In this document: positions 54,003-62,577 of the stretch, one piece after another
Layout of the letters: every line of letters begins with the position of its first letter
Numbering within the stretch: the stretch's first letter is position 1
NCBI GenBank assembly: GCA_963830205.1
Contig: CAWHLP010000043.1
Location: 201,225 to 265,224, forward strand
Origin: CAVSRC01 sp963830205
GTDB taxonomy: Bacteria > Pseudomonadota > Alphaproteobacteria > Rhizobiales > Kaistiaceae
Length of the DNA: 64,000 nucleotides
Reading direction: 5' to 3'
Translations under genes and position numbers: made by a program
The notes under the pieces: generated by a model
The model's input: the letters and a program-made list of their open reading frames with translations, nothing else
Told to the model about the DNA's origin: nothing
The model's database searches: none

Positions 54003-54711
54003 TCACAGCGAGCGCATCAGCCCGCCGTCGACCCGGATGTTCTGCCCGGTGATATAGCCGGCGCCGTCGGAGGCGAGGAACGCGATGGTCGCCGCGATCT
54101 CCTCGCGCGGTGCCGTAGCGCTTCATCGGCACGCTCTCGCGCCGCTCTTCGGTCGCCGGCAGGCTGTCGATCCAGCCCGGCAGCACGTTGTTCATGCGCA
54201 CATTGTCGGCCGCGTAGGTATCGGCGAAGATCTTGGTGTAGGCGGCAAGCCCGGCGCGGGCGACGGCGGAGGTCGGGAACTGGGCGCTCGGCTCGACCAC
54301 CCAGGCGGTCGAGATGTTGATGATCGCGCCGCCCTTCTGCCTGACCATGATCGGCGCCACCAGCCGCGTCGCGCGGATCACGTTCATCAGATAGGTGTCG
54401 AGCCCGGCGCGCCATTGCTCGTCGGTGATCTCCAGGATCGCGGCGCGCGGCCCGTGCCCGGCGCCGTTGACCAGCACGTCGATGCGTCCCCAGCGCGCCA
54501 TCGCCGCGTCGACCAGCCTGCCGATGTCCGCCGCCGACTGGTTGGAGCCGGTGACGCCGACGCCGCCGAGTTCGTTGGCCAGCGCCTCGCCCTTGCCCGA
54601 CGAGGAGAGGATCGCCACCGCAAAGCCGTCCTTGGCCAGCCGGCGCGCCGCCGCAGCGCCCATGCCGCTGCCGCCGGCCACCACCATCGCCACCCTGTCC
54701 GCCGCCGTCAT
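54003..54711 (-). pseudogene. SDR family oxidoreductase, one frameshift
   Basis: Starts at ATG 54711 (GGAGGCAAGG upstream): MTAADRVAMVVAGGSGMGAA, VNGAGHGPRAAILEITDEQW, MNNVLPGWIDSLPATEERRE. The frame breaks near 54110 in CACCGCGCGAGG; the other frame supplies the C-terminus (EEIAATIAFLASDGAGYITG, QNIRVDGGLMRSL) to 54003. Probable SDR dehydrogenase of unknown substrate. It follows the 5-alpha-reductase-like gene by 28 bases, so it may share its transcript. Confidence 0.78.
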
Positions 54712-54739
54712 CCTTGCCTCCGCTCCGCCAGCCGCCATT

Positions 54740-55504
54740 CTAGAGCACGAACGGGATCACCGCCCGCCGCTCTTTGGGATAGTCGCGAAACCTCTCGCGA
54801 TACCAGCGGTGGTGGCTGAGCGAACGCGGGATCAGATTGCCCGCCGTCCACACCGCGAAGGAGAGCGCCGGCAGGTTCCAGCACATCACCGCGAAGCCGC
54901 ACCATTCGACGATCTCGCCGAGATGGTTGGCACACGAAACGTAGCGGAACAGCCCGCCCTGGGGGATCGTGTAGTCGGGTCCGCCGGGCCTCCTGAGCGC
55001 CAGCAGCCGGTCGTCGGCGCGAAGGTTGATCGTGGCGCCGATCAGGAAGACGGCGATGCCGATGGCAAAGCGCGGGTCGGTCAGCCAGCTATCGGGATAG
55101 GACGACAGGAAACCCAGGTAAGCGCCGTTGAGGCCGCCGTTGACGATGCTGAAGAGGATGCCGCCGCCGACGATGGCCAGCGGCATGCGCCTCCCGCTCA
55201 TGCGGGCGCGCAGCGGGAAGATCAGGCTGCGATTGATGTAGTGGGCCATCCAGGCGACGAAGAACACCCACATCGGCGCCGTCTTCGCTGTCGTTCCCAC
55301 AAGGAACAGCGCGCCGAAGACCACCGGCGACACGCCCTCCATCACCATCCAGCCAAGGCGCGCCGGCACGCTCGGGCCCCAGCCGGGCCGGATGTGGCGT
55401 CCATAGGGCGCCGTCACGATGATCTGCGGCGGCACCAGCACGATCGCCAGCGCAATCCACACCCACACGATCGTATCGAACCAGCCCGGCCCGCTCATCG
55501 TCAC
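54740..55504 (-). CDS. DUF1295 / steroid 5-alpha-reductase-like membrane protein
   Basis: 254 residues, six or so hydrophobic helices. Motifs of the 3-oxo-5-alpha-steroid 4-dehydrogenase family: GGLFRYVSCANHLGEIVEWC, GFAVMCWNLPALSFAVWTAG, HHRWYRERFRDYPKERRAVI, PFVL. The family reduces double bonds in sterol-like or enone lipids with NADPH; the bacterial role is unknown. Close behind DUF2127 in the ECF42-linked unit. Confidence 0.8.
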   Translation of the reverse strand: MTMSGPGWFDTIVWVWIALAIVLVPPQIIVTAPYGRHIRPGWGPSVPARLGWMVMEGVSPVVFGALFLVGTTAKTAPMWVFFVAWMAHYINRSLIFPLRARMSGRRMPLAIVGGGILFSIVNGGLNGAYLGFLSSYPDSWLTDPRFAIGIAVFLIGATINLRADDRLLALRRPGGPDYTIPQGGLFRYVSCANHLGEIVEWCGFAVMCWNLPALSFAVWTAGNLIPRSLSHHRWYRERFRDYPKERRAVIPFVL

Positions 55505-55508
55505 CCGC

Positions 55509-56042
55509 TCATGCCCGGCCCATCGCCTTCACCCGCCGGTGCAGCCCGTATTCGTGCCAGGTGAGCACCAGCACCACCGCGTCGAAGACGGTGAGCACCG
55601 CCAGCCACAGCGAGAAGACGAGCGCGATCTGGTAGCACTGATAGGCGATGAGCAGCACCAGCGCCGCCATGAACACCGGATAGGCCCAGTCCTTCTCGCG
55701 CAGCACCATGATCACCAGGAACAGCTTGATGGCGCCGTGCGAGAACAGATAGACGGCCGCCGCGTCCTTGCGCGAGACCGAGAACGCCTCGGCCGAGTGC
55801 ATCAGCCAGTTGGCGAGAAAGTCGCGCGGGTCCTCCGTCAGCTCGGTGCGCGTCAGCCAGTGGACGAAGCCGACGATGGCCGAATAGGAGACGAAATAGA
55901 GCGCCGCGCCGGCCGCCATCTCGATGGCGCTGTCGATCGCCTTGAGGATCAGGCTCCAGCGGAAGATGCGCCGGATGGCGATCTCGCGCTGGTCCAACGG
56001 TGCGCCCACCGGCGCCTGCCCGCCCGCAGTGTCCATGCTCAT
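55509..56042 (-). CDS. DUF2127 membrane protein
   Basis: 177 residues with four hydrophobic segments (about 35-55, 100-118, 122-140, 150-165) and the family pattern IFRWSLILKAIDSAIEMAAG, VYLFSHGAIKLFLVIMVLRE and YGLHRRVKAMGR. Function unknown. ATG 56042 overlaps the sigma factor stop as ATGA, so the two are coupled. Confidence 0.8.
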   Translation of the reverse strand: MSMDTAGGQAPVGAPLDQREIAIRRIFRWSLILKAIDSAIEMAAGAALYFVSYSAIVGFVHWLTRTELTEDPRDFLANWLMHSAEAFSVSRKDAAAVYLFSHGAIKLFLVIMVLREKDWAYPVFMAALVLLIAYQCYQIALVFSLWLAVLTVFDAVVLVLTWHEYGLHRRVKAMGRA

Positions 56043-57292
56043 GTCTCGCTCTCCGCCGCCCGCTTCAGCATCACCGCGCGCTCGCGCTCGTTGCGGGTCA
56101 GCGCCGCGGCGCGCTCGAAGGCGGCACGCGCTTCCCGCCCGCGGCCGAGCTTCTCCAGCATGTCGCCACGCGCCGCCGGCAGCAGGTGATAGGCCTTCAT
56201 CGCCGGCGCGTCGACGATCGCGTCGAGGATGGCGAGCCCCGCCTCGGGCCCCTCCGCCATGCCCACCGCCACCGCCCGGTTGAGCTCGATCACCGGCGAG
56301 GGTTGGATCGCGGCAAGCGCCCCATAGAGCGCGGCGATGCGGGCCCAGTCGGTGTCCGCGGCAGTGGCCGCGCGGGCATGGCAGGCGGCGATCGCCGCTT
56401 GCAGCGTATAGGTCCCCGGCGGCCCCAGCGCCTCGGCCCGTGCCAGCGCCGCCAGCCCGCGGCGGATGGCGACATGGTCCCAGCGCGTGCGGTTCTGGTC
56501 CATGAGCAGGATCGGCTCGCCCTCCGGCGTCAGGCGGGCGCCGAGCCGCGATGCCTGGATCTCCATCAGCGCGACGAGCCCGTGCACCTCCGGCTCGTTC
56601 GGCGCCAGCCCCGCCAGGATGCGGCCAAGCCTGAGCGCGTCCTCGCACAGCTGCGGCCGCGTCCAGTGGGCGCCGGCGGTTGCCGTGTAGCCCTCGTTGA
56701 AGATCAGGTAGATGACTTCCAGCACCGATGCCAGCCGCGGCGCCAGCTCCGCCCCGCGCGGCACCTCGAAGCCGACATCGGCGTCGGCGAGCGTGCGCTT
56801 GGCGCGCACGATGCGCTGCGCCATGGTCGCCTCCGGCACCAGGAAGGCGCGGGCGATCTCGTCGGTGGTGAGGCCGCCGAGCAGGCGCAGGGTCAGCGCC
56901 ACCCGCGCCTCGGTGGTCAGCACCGGGTGGCAGGCGGTGAACACCAGGCGGAGCATGTCGTCGCCGATGTCGTCATCGAGCGCCGCCTCGATATGCGGGG
57001 TCGGGTCCAGCCCCTCCTCCATCTCGCGGCCGATCTCGGCATGCTTGCGCTCGGCCATCTTCTTGCGGCGCAGCCGGTCGATGGCGCGGTTCTTGGCGGT
57101 CGCCATCAGCCACGCGCCGGGATTGTCGGGCACCCCGGTCTGCGGCCAGCGCTCCAGCGCGATCACCAGCGCGTCCTGGGCCAGCTCTTCGGCCAGGCCC
57201 ACGTCGCGCACCATGCGCGCCAGCCCGGCGATCAGGCGGGGCGACTCGATGCGCCACAATGCGTCGATGGTTCGGTGGATGTCGGCGGCCAT
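56039..57292 (-). CDS. ECF42-type RNA polymerase sigma factor with TPR extension
   Basis: 417 residues. Region 2 (about 5-75: HRTIDALWRIESPRLIAGLA, EELAQDALVIALERWP, NPGAWLMATAKNRAIDRLRR) and region 4 (about 120-180: LLGGLTTDEIARAFLVPEAT, MAQRIVRAKRTL), then a long C-terminal domain with FNEGYTATAGAHWTRPQLCE, and TPR-like repeats ending RGDMLEKLGRGREARAAFER. This layout and the DGPF/YCII neighbours define ECF42. There is no anti-sigma gene; the C-terminal domain is the proposed control element. Probable targets are the three TGTCGA-N17-CGTCGT sites nearby. Confidence 0.9.
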   Translation of the reverse strand: MAADIHRTIDALWRIESPRLIAGLARMVRDVGLAEELAQDALVIALERWPQTGVPDNPGAWLMATAKNRAIDRLRRKKMAERKHAEIGREMEEGLDPTPHIEAALDDDIGDDMLRLVFTACHPVLTTEARVALTLRLLGGLTTDEIARAFLVPEATMAQRIVRAKRTLADADVGFEVPRGAELAPRLASVLEVIYLIFNEGYTATAGAHWTRPQLCEDALRLGRILAGLAPNEPEVHGLVALMEIQASRLGARLTPEGEPILLMDQNRTRWDHVAIRRGLAALARAEALGPPGTYTLQAAIAACHARAATAADTDWARIAALYGALAAIQPSPVIELNRAVAVGMAEGPEAGLAILDAIVDAPAMKAYHLLPAARGDMLEKLGRGREARAAFERAAALTRNERERAVMLKRAAESET

Positions 57293-57357
57293 GGTGACCG
57301 CCGATAGAGCATCGCCGTTTTACCGATGCAAGTGCGATCGATAGCCGCCCCGCCACC

Positions 57358-57905
57358 TCACGCGCCTGGCCGGTAGCGCAGGATGACGCCCCCGACCGAC
57401 AGAGCGCGGGCGTCGATGAGCTCCAGTTTCTCCGGCGTGTCCCTGAAGAGCCGCGTCCCGCTGCCGAGCAGGCGCGGCGTCACGCACAGACGGATCTCGT
57501 CGAAGAGCCCGGCCGCCATCAGGCTGGCTGCAAGATCGGCACTGCCGAAGAGGAAGATGTTTCCTGGGCCGTTTCGCGCTTGAGTTTCTTCACCTCGGCA
57601 ACCGCGTCGCCCGCCGGAAAGCGCGTATTGTTCCACGCGCCCGCGCGCTGCGAACGCGAGAAGACCACCTTCGGCAGAGCGTTCATGGCGTCGGCGACCA
57701 CACCGGGCTCCTCCGTCGGCCAGTAGGCCGCCATCATGTCGTAGGTCACGCGGCCGAAGAGAAGCGCACCGGCCCCCTCGAGCTGTTCGATCGCGAACGC
57801 CTCCAGCTCCTCGCCCCAGACGTCCTGGTGCATGGAGAGGTCGTGGCCCGGCCCTTCGAAATATCCGTCGAGGGTGACCAGATTCCACATGATCAGCTTG
57901 CCCAT
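57358..57905 (-). pseudogene. RibD-C/dihydrofolate reductase-like protein, one frameshift
   Basis: Starts MGKLIMWNLVTLDGYFEGPG, HDLSMHQDVWGEELEAFAIE, ALLFGRVTYDMMAAYWPTEE, VVFSRSQRAGAWNNTRFPAG. Breaks near 57565 (CCCAGGAAAC) and continues in another frame with GNIFLFGSADLAASLMAAGL, FDEIRLCVTPRLLGSGTRLF to 57358. RibD C-terminal (DHFR-like) family, often found with DGPF proteins. The break is probably an error. Confidence 0.78.
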
Positions 57906-57917
57906 TGCCCGGCGCTC

Positions 57918-58280
57918 CTAGTCCGACGGCTCGTCGAAGAGCTGGCGGATCTCCACCTCGCCTTCCCATTCCGGGAAGTATTTCACGTGTAGCTCCAGGA
58001 AGCGGCGCGTCCAGTCGAGCGCCTCCGCCTTGGAGGCGACGTCATAGGTGGTGAAGCCGCCGATCACCTCCTTGGCCTCGGTAAACGGGCCGTCGGTGAC
58101 GGTGATCTTGCCCTTGGTGATCCGCGCCCGCGTGCCTTCCGATGTCGGGTGCAGCCCGCCCCAACCGACGAAGACGCCGGCCTTTTTCGCCTCTTCGCCG
58201 AGCGCCATGATCCCGTCGATCAGCGCCGCCGGCGGCGCCGCGGTCAGCTCCGGTCCCTTCACGATGGTCATGAATTTCAT
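57918..58280 (-). CDS. YCII/DGPF-domain protein 1
   Basis: 120 residues from ATG 58280 (AGGAGAC upstream). DGPF motif in KITVTDGPFTEAKEVIGGFT; start MKFMTIVKGPELTAAPPAAL; WGGLHPTSEGTRARITKGKI. Small ferredoxin-like fold, function unknown; hallmark partner of ECF42 sigma factors. It is between the DoxX and RibD-like genes, probably in the transcript from the promoter at 58811. Confidence 0.87.
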   Translation of the reverse strand: MKFMTIVKGPELTAAPPAALIDGIMALGEEAKKAGVFVGWGGLHPTSEGTRARITKGKITVTDGPFTEAKEVIGGFTTYDVASKAEALDWTRRFLELHVKYFPEWEGEVEIRQLFDEPSD

Positions 58281-58314
58281 GGGATTGTCTCCTTGCCCTT
58301 GAGAATGAAGCCGG

Positions 58315-58755
58315 TCAGCCGCGCCGGTTGTCGAGCGCGAAGGCGCCCGGTCCGGCAAAGACCAGATAGAGGAAGATGAAGCTGAACAGGATCGCCTCGC
58401 CGCCCATGTTGAGGCCGGGGAAGAAGCTGATCGGCGCATGAACGACCCAGTAGCCGACCGCCATCTGGCCGGAGAGGATGAAGGCCACCGGCCGGGTGAA
58501 CAGGCCGATGAGCACCAGCGGCGCGCCGATCAGCTCCATCCATCCCGCGGCCACGCCGAGGGTGTGCATCAGCGGGGTCGCCGGCGGCATGGTGAAGGCC
58601 GGGAAATTGAAGATGATCTGGATGCCGGCCTGCAGGAAGACCAGCGCCGCCATGATGCGCAGCACAGCGAGCGCCTTGGGCGCCTGTGTGGTCAGCCGTT
58701 CCGCCAGCGGCGCGTCGGTGTGGTTGTCGTGTGCGAGAGTGAGTGTCGTCGTCAT
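58315..58755 (-). CDS. DoxX family membrane protein
   Basis: 146 residues from ATG 58755 (AAGGAG upstream). Four hydrophobic helices and the DoxX pattern VLRIMAALVFLQAGIQIIFN, TPLMHTLGVAAGWMELIGAP, LVLIGLFTRPVAFILSGQMA, VVHAPISFFPGLNMGGEAIL. DoxX-type membrane proteins are often linked to redox or thiosulfate/quinone metabolism; role here unknown. First gene after the ECF42-type promoter at 58811. Confidence 0.85.
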   Translation of the reverse strand: MTTTLTLAHDNHTDAPLAERLTTQAPKALAVLRIMAALVFLQAGIQIIFNFPAFTMPPATPLMHTLGVAAGWMELIGAPLVLIGLFTRPVAFILSGQMAVGYWVVHAPISFFPGLNMGGEAILFSFIFLYLVFAGPGAFALDNRRG

Positions 58756-58810
58756 CGGTCCGCTCCTTCCGTCGGGTTCAGGCGGACCGGCCATCGGCCC
58801 GCTTATCCTG

Positions 58811-58839
58811 ACGACGAGCCGGCCTGGGCGAAATCGACA
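58811..58839 (-). promoter_or_regulatory. ECF42-type promoter P1, TGTCGA-N17-CGTCGT
   Basis: Minus strand: TGTCGA (58839-58834), 17 bases, CGTCGT (58816-58811), 55 bases before the DoxX ATG. Same sequence and spacing as the sites at 60624 and 63946. Confidence 0.7.
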
Positions 58840-58854
58840 AGACCGACGAAGGAT

Positions 58855-59217
58855 CTATTCGCTGCCGACGAAGCAGGGGCCGAGCTCGCGCACCTCGACG
58901 GTCGCCCATTCCGCCGCCGGGCAGTTATTGGCGATGGCCACCGCCTCGTCGCGCGTATCGACGGAGAGCAGGAAGAACCCGCCGATCATCTCCTTGGCCT
59001 CGGCAAAGGGGCCGTCGACCGAGGTCGCATTGCCGTTGCGCTTGCTCACGCGCATCGCCGTGTCCTGCCCGAGCAGGGATTCGGTGCGGATCAACTGGCC
59101 GCGCTCCTTGAGGCCCTGAGCATATTCGAGCATGCGGGCGTAGCGCCGCTCGCCCTCCGCGCGCCCGGCGATACGCCGGTCCTCCGGCCCCTCGACGATC
59201 AGCAGCATGTAGGTCAT
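58855..59217 (-). CDS. YCII/DGPF-domain protein 2
   Basis: 120 residues: MTYMLLIVEGPEDRRIAGRA, LIRTESLLGQDTAMRVSKRN, GNATSVDGPFAEAKEMIGGF (DGPF), ATVEVRELGPCFVGS. Function unknown. Probably the last gene of the unit that starts at the promoter at 60624 (DGPF 3, VOC, PhnB, DGPF 2). Confidence 0.87.
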   Translation of the reverse strand: MTYMLLIVEGPEDRRIAGRAEGERRYARMLEYAQGLKERGQLIRTESLLGQDTAMRVSKRNGNATSVDGPFAEAKEMIGGFFLLSVDTRDEAVAIANNCPAAEWATVEVRELGPCFVGSE

Positions 59218-59293
59218 GGACGATCCCTCCCGCCGGCAGAGCGCTGAAGCTCGCCTCTATCGCCGGCGGGCGGTTGCGTAAAGGGTGCGGCGG

Positions 59294-59709
59294 TCAGTCC
59301 GCCACGGTGCAATTGATGATCCAGGGGATGCCGAAGCGGTCGGTCAGCATGGCGAAGCGCTCCGCCCAGGAGGTCTTCTGCAGTTCCATGCTCGCCACGC
59401 CCCCCTCGCATCAGCGCCGCATAGATGCGCTCGGCTTCGGCCGGGTCCATCATCTGCAGCGATACGGAGAAGCCCTGCGGCTTGTTGTAATAGGCCGGCG
59501 GCGCGTCCGAGCCCATCAAGGTGAAGCCGTCGGCCGTCTTCATCTGGATATGCATGATCTTGTGGTGCCACTCGGCCGGCACCCGGTCGGCCATCGGCGA
59601 GCGCGCCGTGGGTCATCTGCATCTCGATCGTGCCGCCGAGCAGCTTCGCATAGAAGGCGAAGGCCTCGGCACAATTGCCGGCGAAATTCAGATAGGGATT
59701 GATCTGCAT
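59294..59709 (-). pseudogene. PhnB-like VOC protein, two frameshifts
   Basis: Three frames make one protein: MQINPYLNFAGNCAEAFAFY (to about 59597), MADRVPAEWHHKIMHIQMKT, APPAYYNKPQGFSVSLQMMD (to about 59405), then GVASMELQKTSWAERFAMLT, DRFGIPWIINCTVAD to 59294. The second break is in a run of six G where five restore the frame. PhnB-like members of the VOC superfamily bind small substrates, function uncertain; they are common in ECF42 loci. The breaks are typical homopolymer errors. Confidence 0.78.
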
Positions 59710-59745
59710 GGGTCTGTCCTGGTCGTCCGGCGCTTTGCGCGCGCC

Positions 59746-60123
59746 TCAGCCGTTGTTGATGTGGAGGATGTTGCCGTCGGGGTCCTTGAACCAGACGGCG
59801 CGGAAGTCGCCGAAGACGTGGACGTCGCCGTCCCGCGGCTGCCCGGGCAGGTCGTAGTGCTCGAAGCCGACGCCGGCGCGCTTGAGCGCCGCGACGATCG
59901 AGTCCAGTTCGTCGCCCACGCCCCAGGTCGCGGCGGTTGCCTTGTTGGTTCCGGCCAGCTCCGAGCGATAGACCACGATGGTCGCGCTGCCGCTCTTGAA
60001 GAGCGCGACCTCGCTGCTTTCAGCACCAGCCGGGGTGAGCCCCAGCGTGCCGCCATAGAAGGCGCGCCCCGCATCGAGGTCCCTCACGGCGATGGTCGCC
60101 ATGGCGTTCATGTCGGAAAGCAT
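59746..60123 (-). CDS. VOC (glyoxalase/bleomycin-resistance) protein
   Basis: 125 residues. MLSDMNAMATIAVRDLDAGR, AFYGGTLGLTPAGAESSEVA, and C-terminal HYDLPGQPRDGDVHVFGDFR, AVWFKDPDGNILHINNG: two beta-alpha-beta-beta-beta modules of the VOC fold. Metal ligands are not certain. In one unit with the DGPF and PhnB-like genes. Confidence 0.84.
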   Translation of the reverse strand: MLSDMNAMATIAVRDLDAGRAFYGGTLGLTPAGAESSEVALFKSGSATIVVYRSELAGTNKATAATWGVGDELDSIVAALKRAGVGFEHYDLPGQPRDGDVHVFGDFRAVWFKDPDGNILHINNG

Positions 60124-60148
60124 GGTGTCTCCTTCGCGGTTGCCGTCG

Positions 60149-60565
60149 TCACTTGTCGGCGTTGAGCACGTCGCGCAGCACCGCTTCGCGCTCGATCGCC
60201 TCGCTCGGTTCGAAATCTTCGATCTCCTGCACCTGGCGGATCTCGATGATCTCGTTGTCGCCCATCGGCGCCCGCTTGGCCCATTCGATCGCCTCTTCGC
60301 GCGACTTCACCTGGATCATCCAGTAGCCGCCGAGAACTTCCTTGGCCTCGGCGAAGGGCCCGTCGGTGACCGTCGGCTTGCCGCCGGCATAGGTCACCCG
60401 CGCGCCCATCGATGGCGGATGCAGCCCGTCGAGCGCCAGCAGCACGCCGGCCCTTTGCAGGCTCTCGTTGTAGGTCTGCATGCGGGCGATGCCATCCGGA
60501 TCAGGCAGCGTGCCGGGCGCGGCGGTCTCGTATCCCTTGGGGATGACCAGCATCATGAAACGCAT
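60149..60565 (-). CDS. YCII/DGPF-domain protein 3
   Basis: 138 residues from ATG 60565: MRFMMLVIPKGYETAAPGTL, LQRAGVLLALDGLHPPSMGA, PTVTDGPFAEAKEVLGGYWM (DGPF), then an acidic C-terminal extension EDFEPSEAIEREAVLRDVLN not present in the other two. First gene after the promoter at 60624. Confidence 0.87.
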   Translation of the reverse strand: MRFMMLVIPKGYETAAPGTLPDPDGIARMQTYNESLQRAGVLLALDGLHPPSMGARVTYAGGKPTVTDGPFAEAKEVLGGYWMIQVKSREEAIEWAKRAPMGDNEIIEIRQVQEIEDFEPSEAIEREAVLRDVLNADK

Positions 60566-60623
60566 GGGGTTCTCCTCTCTCTGCCAACTCTGAAACGCGG
60601 GGCCTTTCCCGCGCTCTACCCTC

Positions 60624-60652
60624 ACGACGAACCGGCAAGCGCGCAATCGACA
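60624..60652 (-). promoter_or_regulatory. ECF42-type promoter P2, TGTCGA-N17-CGTCGT
   Basis: Minus strand: TGTCGA (60652-60647), 17 bases, CGTCGT (60629-60624), 58 bases before the DGPF 3 ATG. Confidence 0.7.
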
Positions 60653-60672
60653 GCGGGCGCAAATTCCACGAC

Positions 60673-60712
60673 GAATGCTCCGCGCACCGGTTCAGGCACA
60701 ACAGGAGCATTC
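60673..60712. repeat. Inverted repeat next to the insertion sequence
   Basis: GAATGCTCC (60673-60681) and GGAGCATTC (60704-60712), perfect nine-base arms with a 22-base loop, about 50 bases outside the left end of the insertion sequence. Purpose unknown. Confidence 0.45.
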
Positions 60713-60761
60713 AACCATAATTTGTGCTGAACGGAGCCATGCCGCCTGCTAACCAGCTTAT

Positions 60762-62187
60762 CAGCGCGGTGACGAAGTCGCCGTTTGATCAATCTGCCTC
60801 TGGGGCGGCGACGATGGCGAGCAATGCCATCTCGCGGTCGATCTCGGCGATGATGATGATTGCGACCGCGACATCGGTCTGAATGACGAACAGAAGCGCG
60901 TTTTTGGCGTTCGCGGCCTCTCTGGGAGTCCCGCACCCGAACAGCGCGCGCATCAGAACGCCGAGATTGAACCCCGCGACGTGGATCAGGTAGCGCTTGT
61001 GGACGTTCTCGCGCCCGCGCAACCACGCGCGGCGCATGCCGCCGCGATCGAGCACATGGGCGAAGCTGCGCTCGACCATTTCTCCGCGTCGGCGCATGGC
61101 GTCCCGCCCAACGCCGGATTTCAACCTCGCGCGATTGGCGTAGACGGCGTCGCGCGCCGCTTCATCGCCGCGCCAGCGCAAATAGCCCTTCGAGGGTTTC
61201 GGCTCGGCGATCCGCGTTTTCCAGACGCCGCCGTCGAGGTCCTTCAGCCCCTCTCGTGAATGATACGCTTTGTCGGCGACAACTCGCCGGTGGCCGAGGG
61301 CGTCGGCGCGAGGCCGATAACGGCGAGATTACGAGCCGCCGCCCCACGTGCGAGCGCGTCGTACCGCCTCGTCGGCCGGATCGATCGGGCCGCCACGATG
61401 ACGCGGTGTCGAGGTCGACGGCGTGTTCGGGCCTGTAAGCCAGGTGCTCGAGCCGTCCTTCATTTGGCGATCTGGCGTCAGGATCGGCCGAGCTCGTCCA
61501 CTCTTCGTTCGAGAGCTTCTTGCCCTTGCGCTTGCGGTCGAGCCGGCGAGACCGTCGATCGTCGGCGTTTCGACGCCGCTCTCCTGCGCCATGGCGTCAG
61601 CATCGCGCGATAGGTCTCGCCGCTGCCGACGACGGCACGAGCGCACACGGTCATGGCTTCCGTGTCGAAGACGACGCGGACCCGCTGCCCTTCACAAGGC
61701 CGCGCTCAGGGACAAGGTTCAAAAGCCAGCCGAACACTTTCTCATGCGCCTCAGGCGGAAGGCGCGAGCACGTCTTCGAACAACCACGAGTGATCGGGAA
61801 CCTTGTCCCGGTTCGCCAGCCGCAGGAAATCCCGCAGCGAATAGGAATCCGAGCAACGCCAAACAATGCCGCGCTCGCTGTCGATGCCTTCAAAATACCC
61901 GACCATGTGCATGCGGAAATAGCGGCCCGGCGGAAGCGACGGCGCGCCCATGCGCGGCGCGTAATACGGCTTGCAAACCTCCTCGACGAAGGCGTCGAAC
62001 CCCGCCTCGATCAGCAACTTCTGGAGCTTGTCGTAGAAGGCGTGCCCCGGAGACCGCGGCATCTCGGCCCATGTCACGACCAGATCGCCCTGAGCCCCGC
62101 TCTCCCGCCGCATCGCCATCTTACCAGCCCTGTCCGAATCTCGACCCTCAGACGGAATCAGGCGACCGCGACTTCGTCAACGCGCTG
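60762..62187. mobile_element. Degenerate insertion sequence with 22-bp terminal inverted repeats
   Basis: Left end CAGCGCGGTGACGAAGTCGC (60762 on) and right end, read inward, CAGCGCGTTGACGAAGTCGC, agree at 20 of 22 bases. They bound a 1.43-kb element with one transposase gene on the minus strand. Size and protein resemble the IS1182/IS5-like DDE group. No clear target-site duplication is visible. It inserted between the ECF42 cluster and the MFS transporter that shares its promoter type. Confidence 0.7.
60789..62119 (-). pseudogene. DDE transposase, multiple frameshifts
   Basis: N-terminal part in one frame from ATG 62119 (MAMRRESGAQGDLVVTWAEM, GHAFYDKLQKLLIEAGFDAF, PPGRYFRMHMVGYFEGIDSE), broken near 61750. 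Further pieces with MAQESGVETPTIDGLA and a C-terminal part GRDAMRRRGEMVERSFAHVL, HKRYLIHVAGFNLGVLMRAL at 60789. Typical IS5/IS1182-like transposase order. Several indels separate the pieces, so it is either decayed or poorly sequenced. Confidence 0.65.
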
Positions 62188-62222
62188 CTATGGGCGACTG
62201 CCATGTATGCGTAGGAGGACCG

Positions 62223-62545
62223 ATGGCATTCAAAGTGGGATCGTTCGAAGACATCACGATCATGGCCGTCAGTGACCATATTTGGCCGCGGCGATGCGGA
62301 AGCTCGGCACGCTCTGGGAAGAGGTGAAGGACCTGCCCGAAGCAGCTCCGATTCTTCAGCAGGCCATTCGCGGAGCGGAGGACATGGCGGAAAAGGCAGC
62401 CAGCCTGGCCGCCACCCACCACGCCACGCGTTAGGCAGCGACGCAACTGGGGCGGATGTCTGATCAGCTCGGCAGACTCTCCAACGCGCGCACCCTGGTG
62501 CGCACGGCGACGATCCTTGAAGGTGTTCGCCTTGTCGCTGGATGA
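62223..62545 (+). pseudogene. Degenerate small gene between the insertion sequence and the transporter
   Basis: ATG 62223 after AGGAGG reads MAFKVGSFEDITIMAVSDHI then slips; the frame from 62294 reads MRKLGTLWEEVKDLPEAAPI, LQQAIRGAEDMAEKAASLAA to a TAG at 62432 and resumes LGRMSDQLGRLSNARTLVRT to TGA 62545. A helical protein with one frameshift and one in-frame stop; no family recognised. Could be noise. Confidence 0.3.
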
Positions 62546-62577
62546 ATGAAGCAGGAGCACACGTCAGCCGCGACAAC

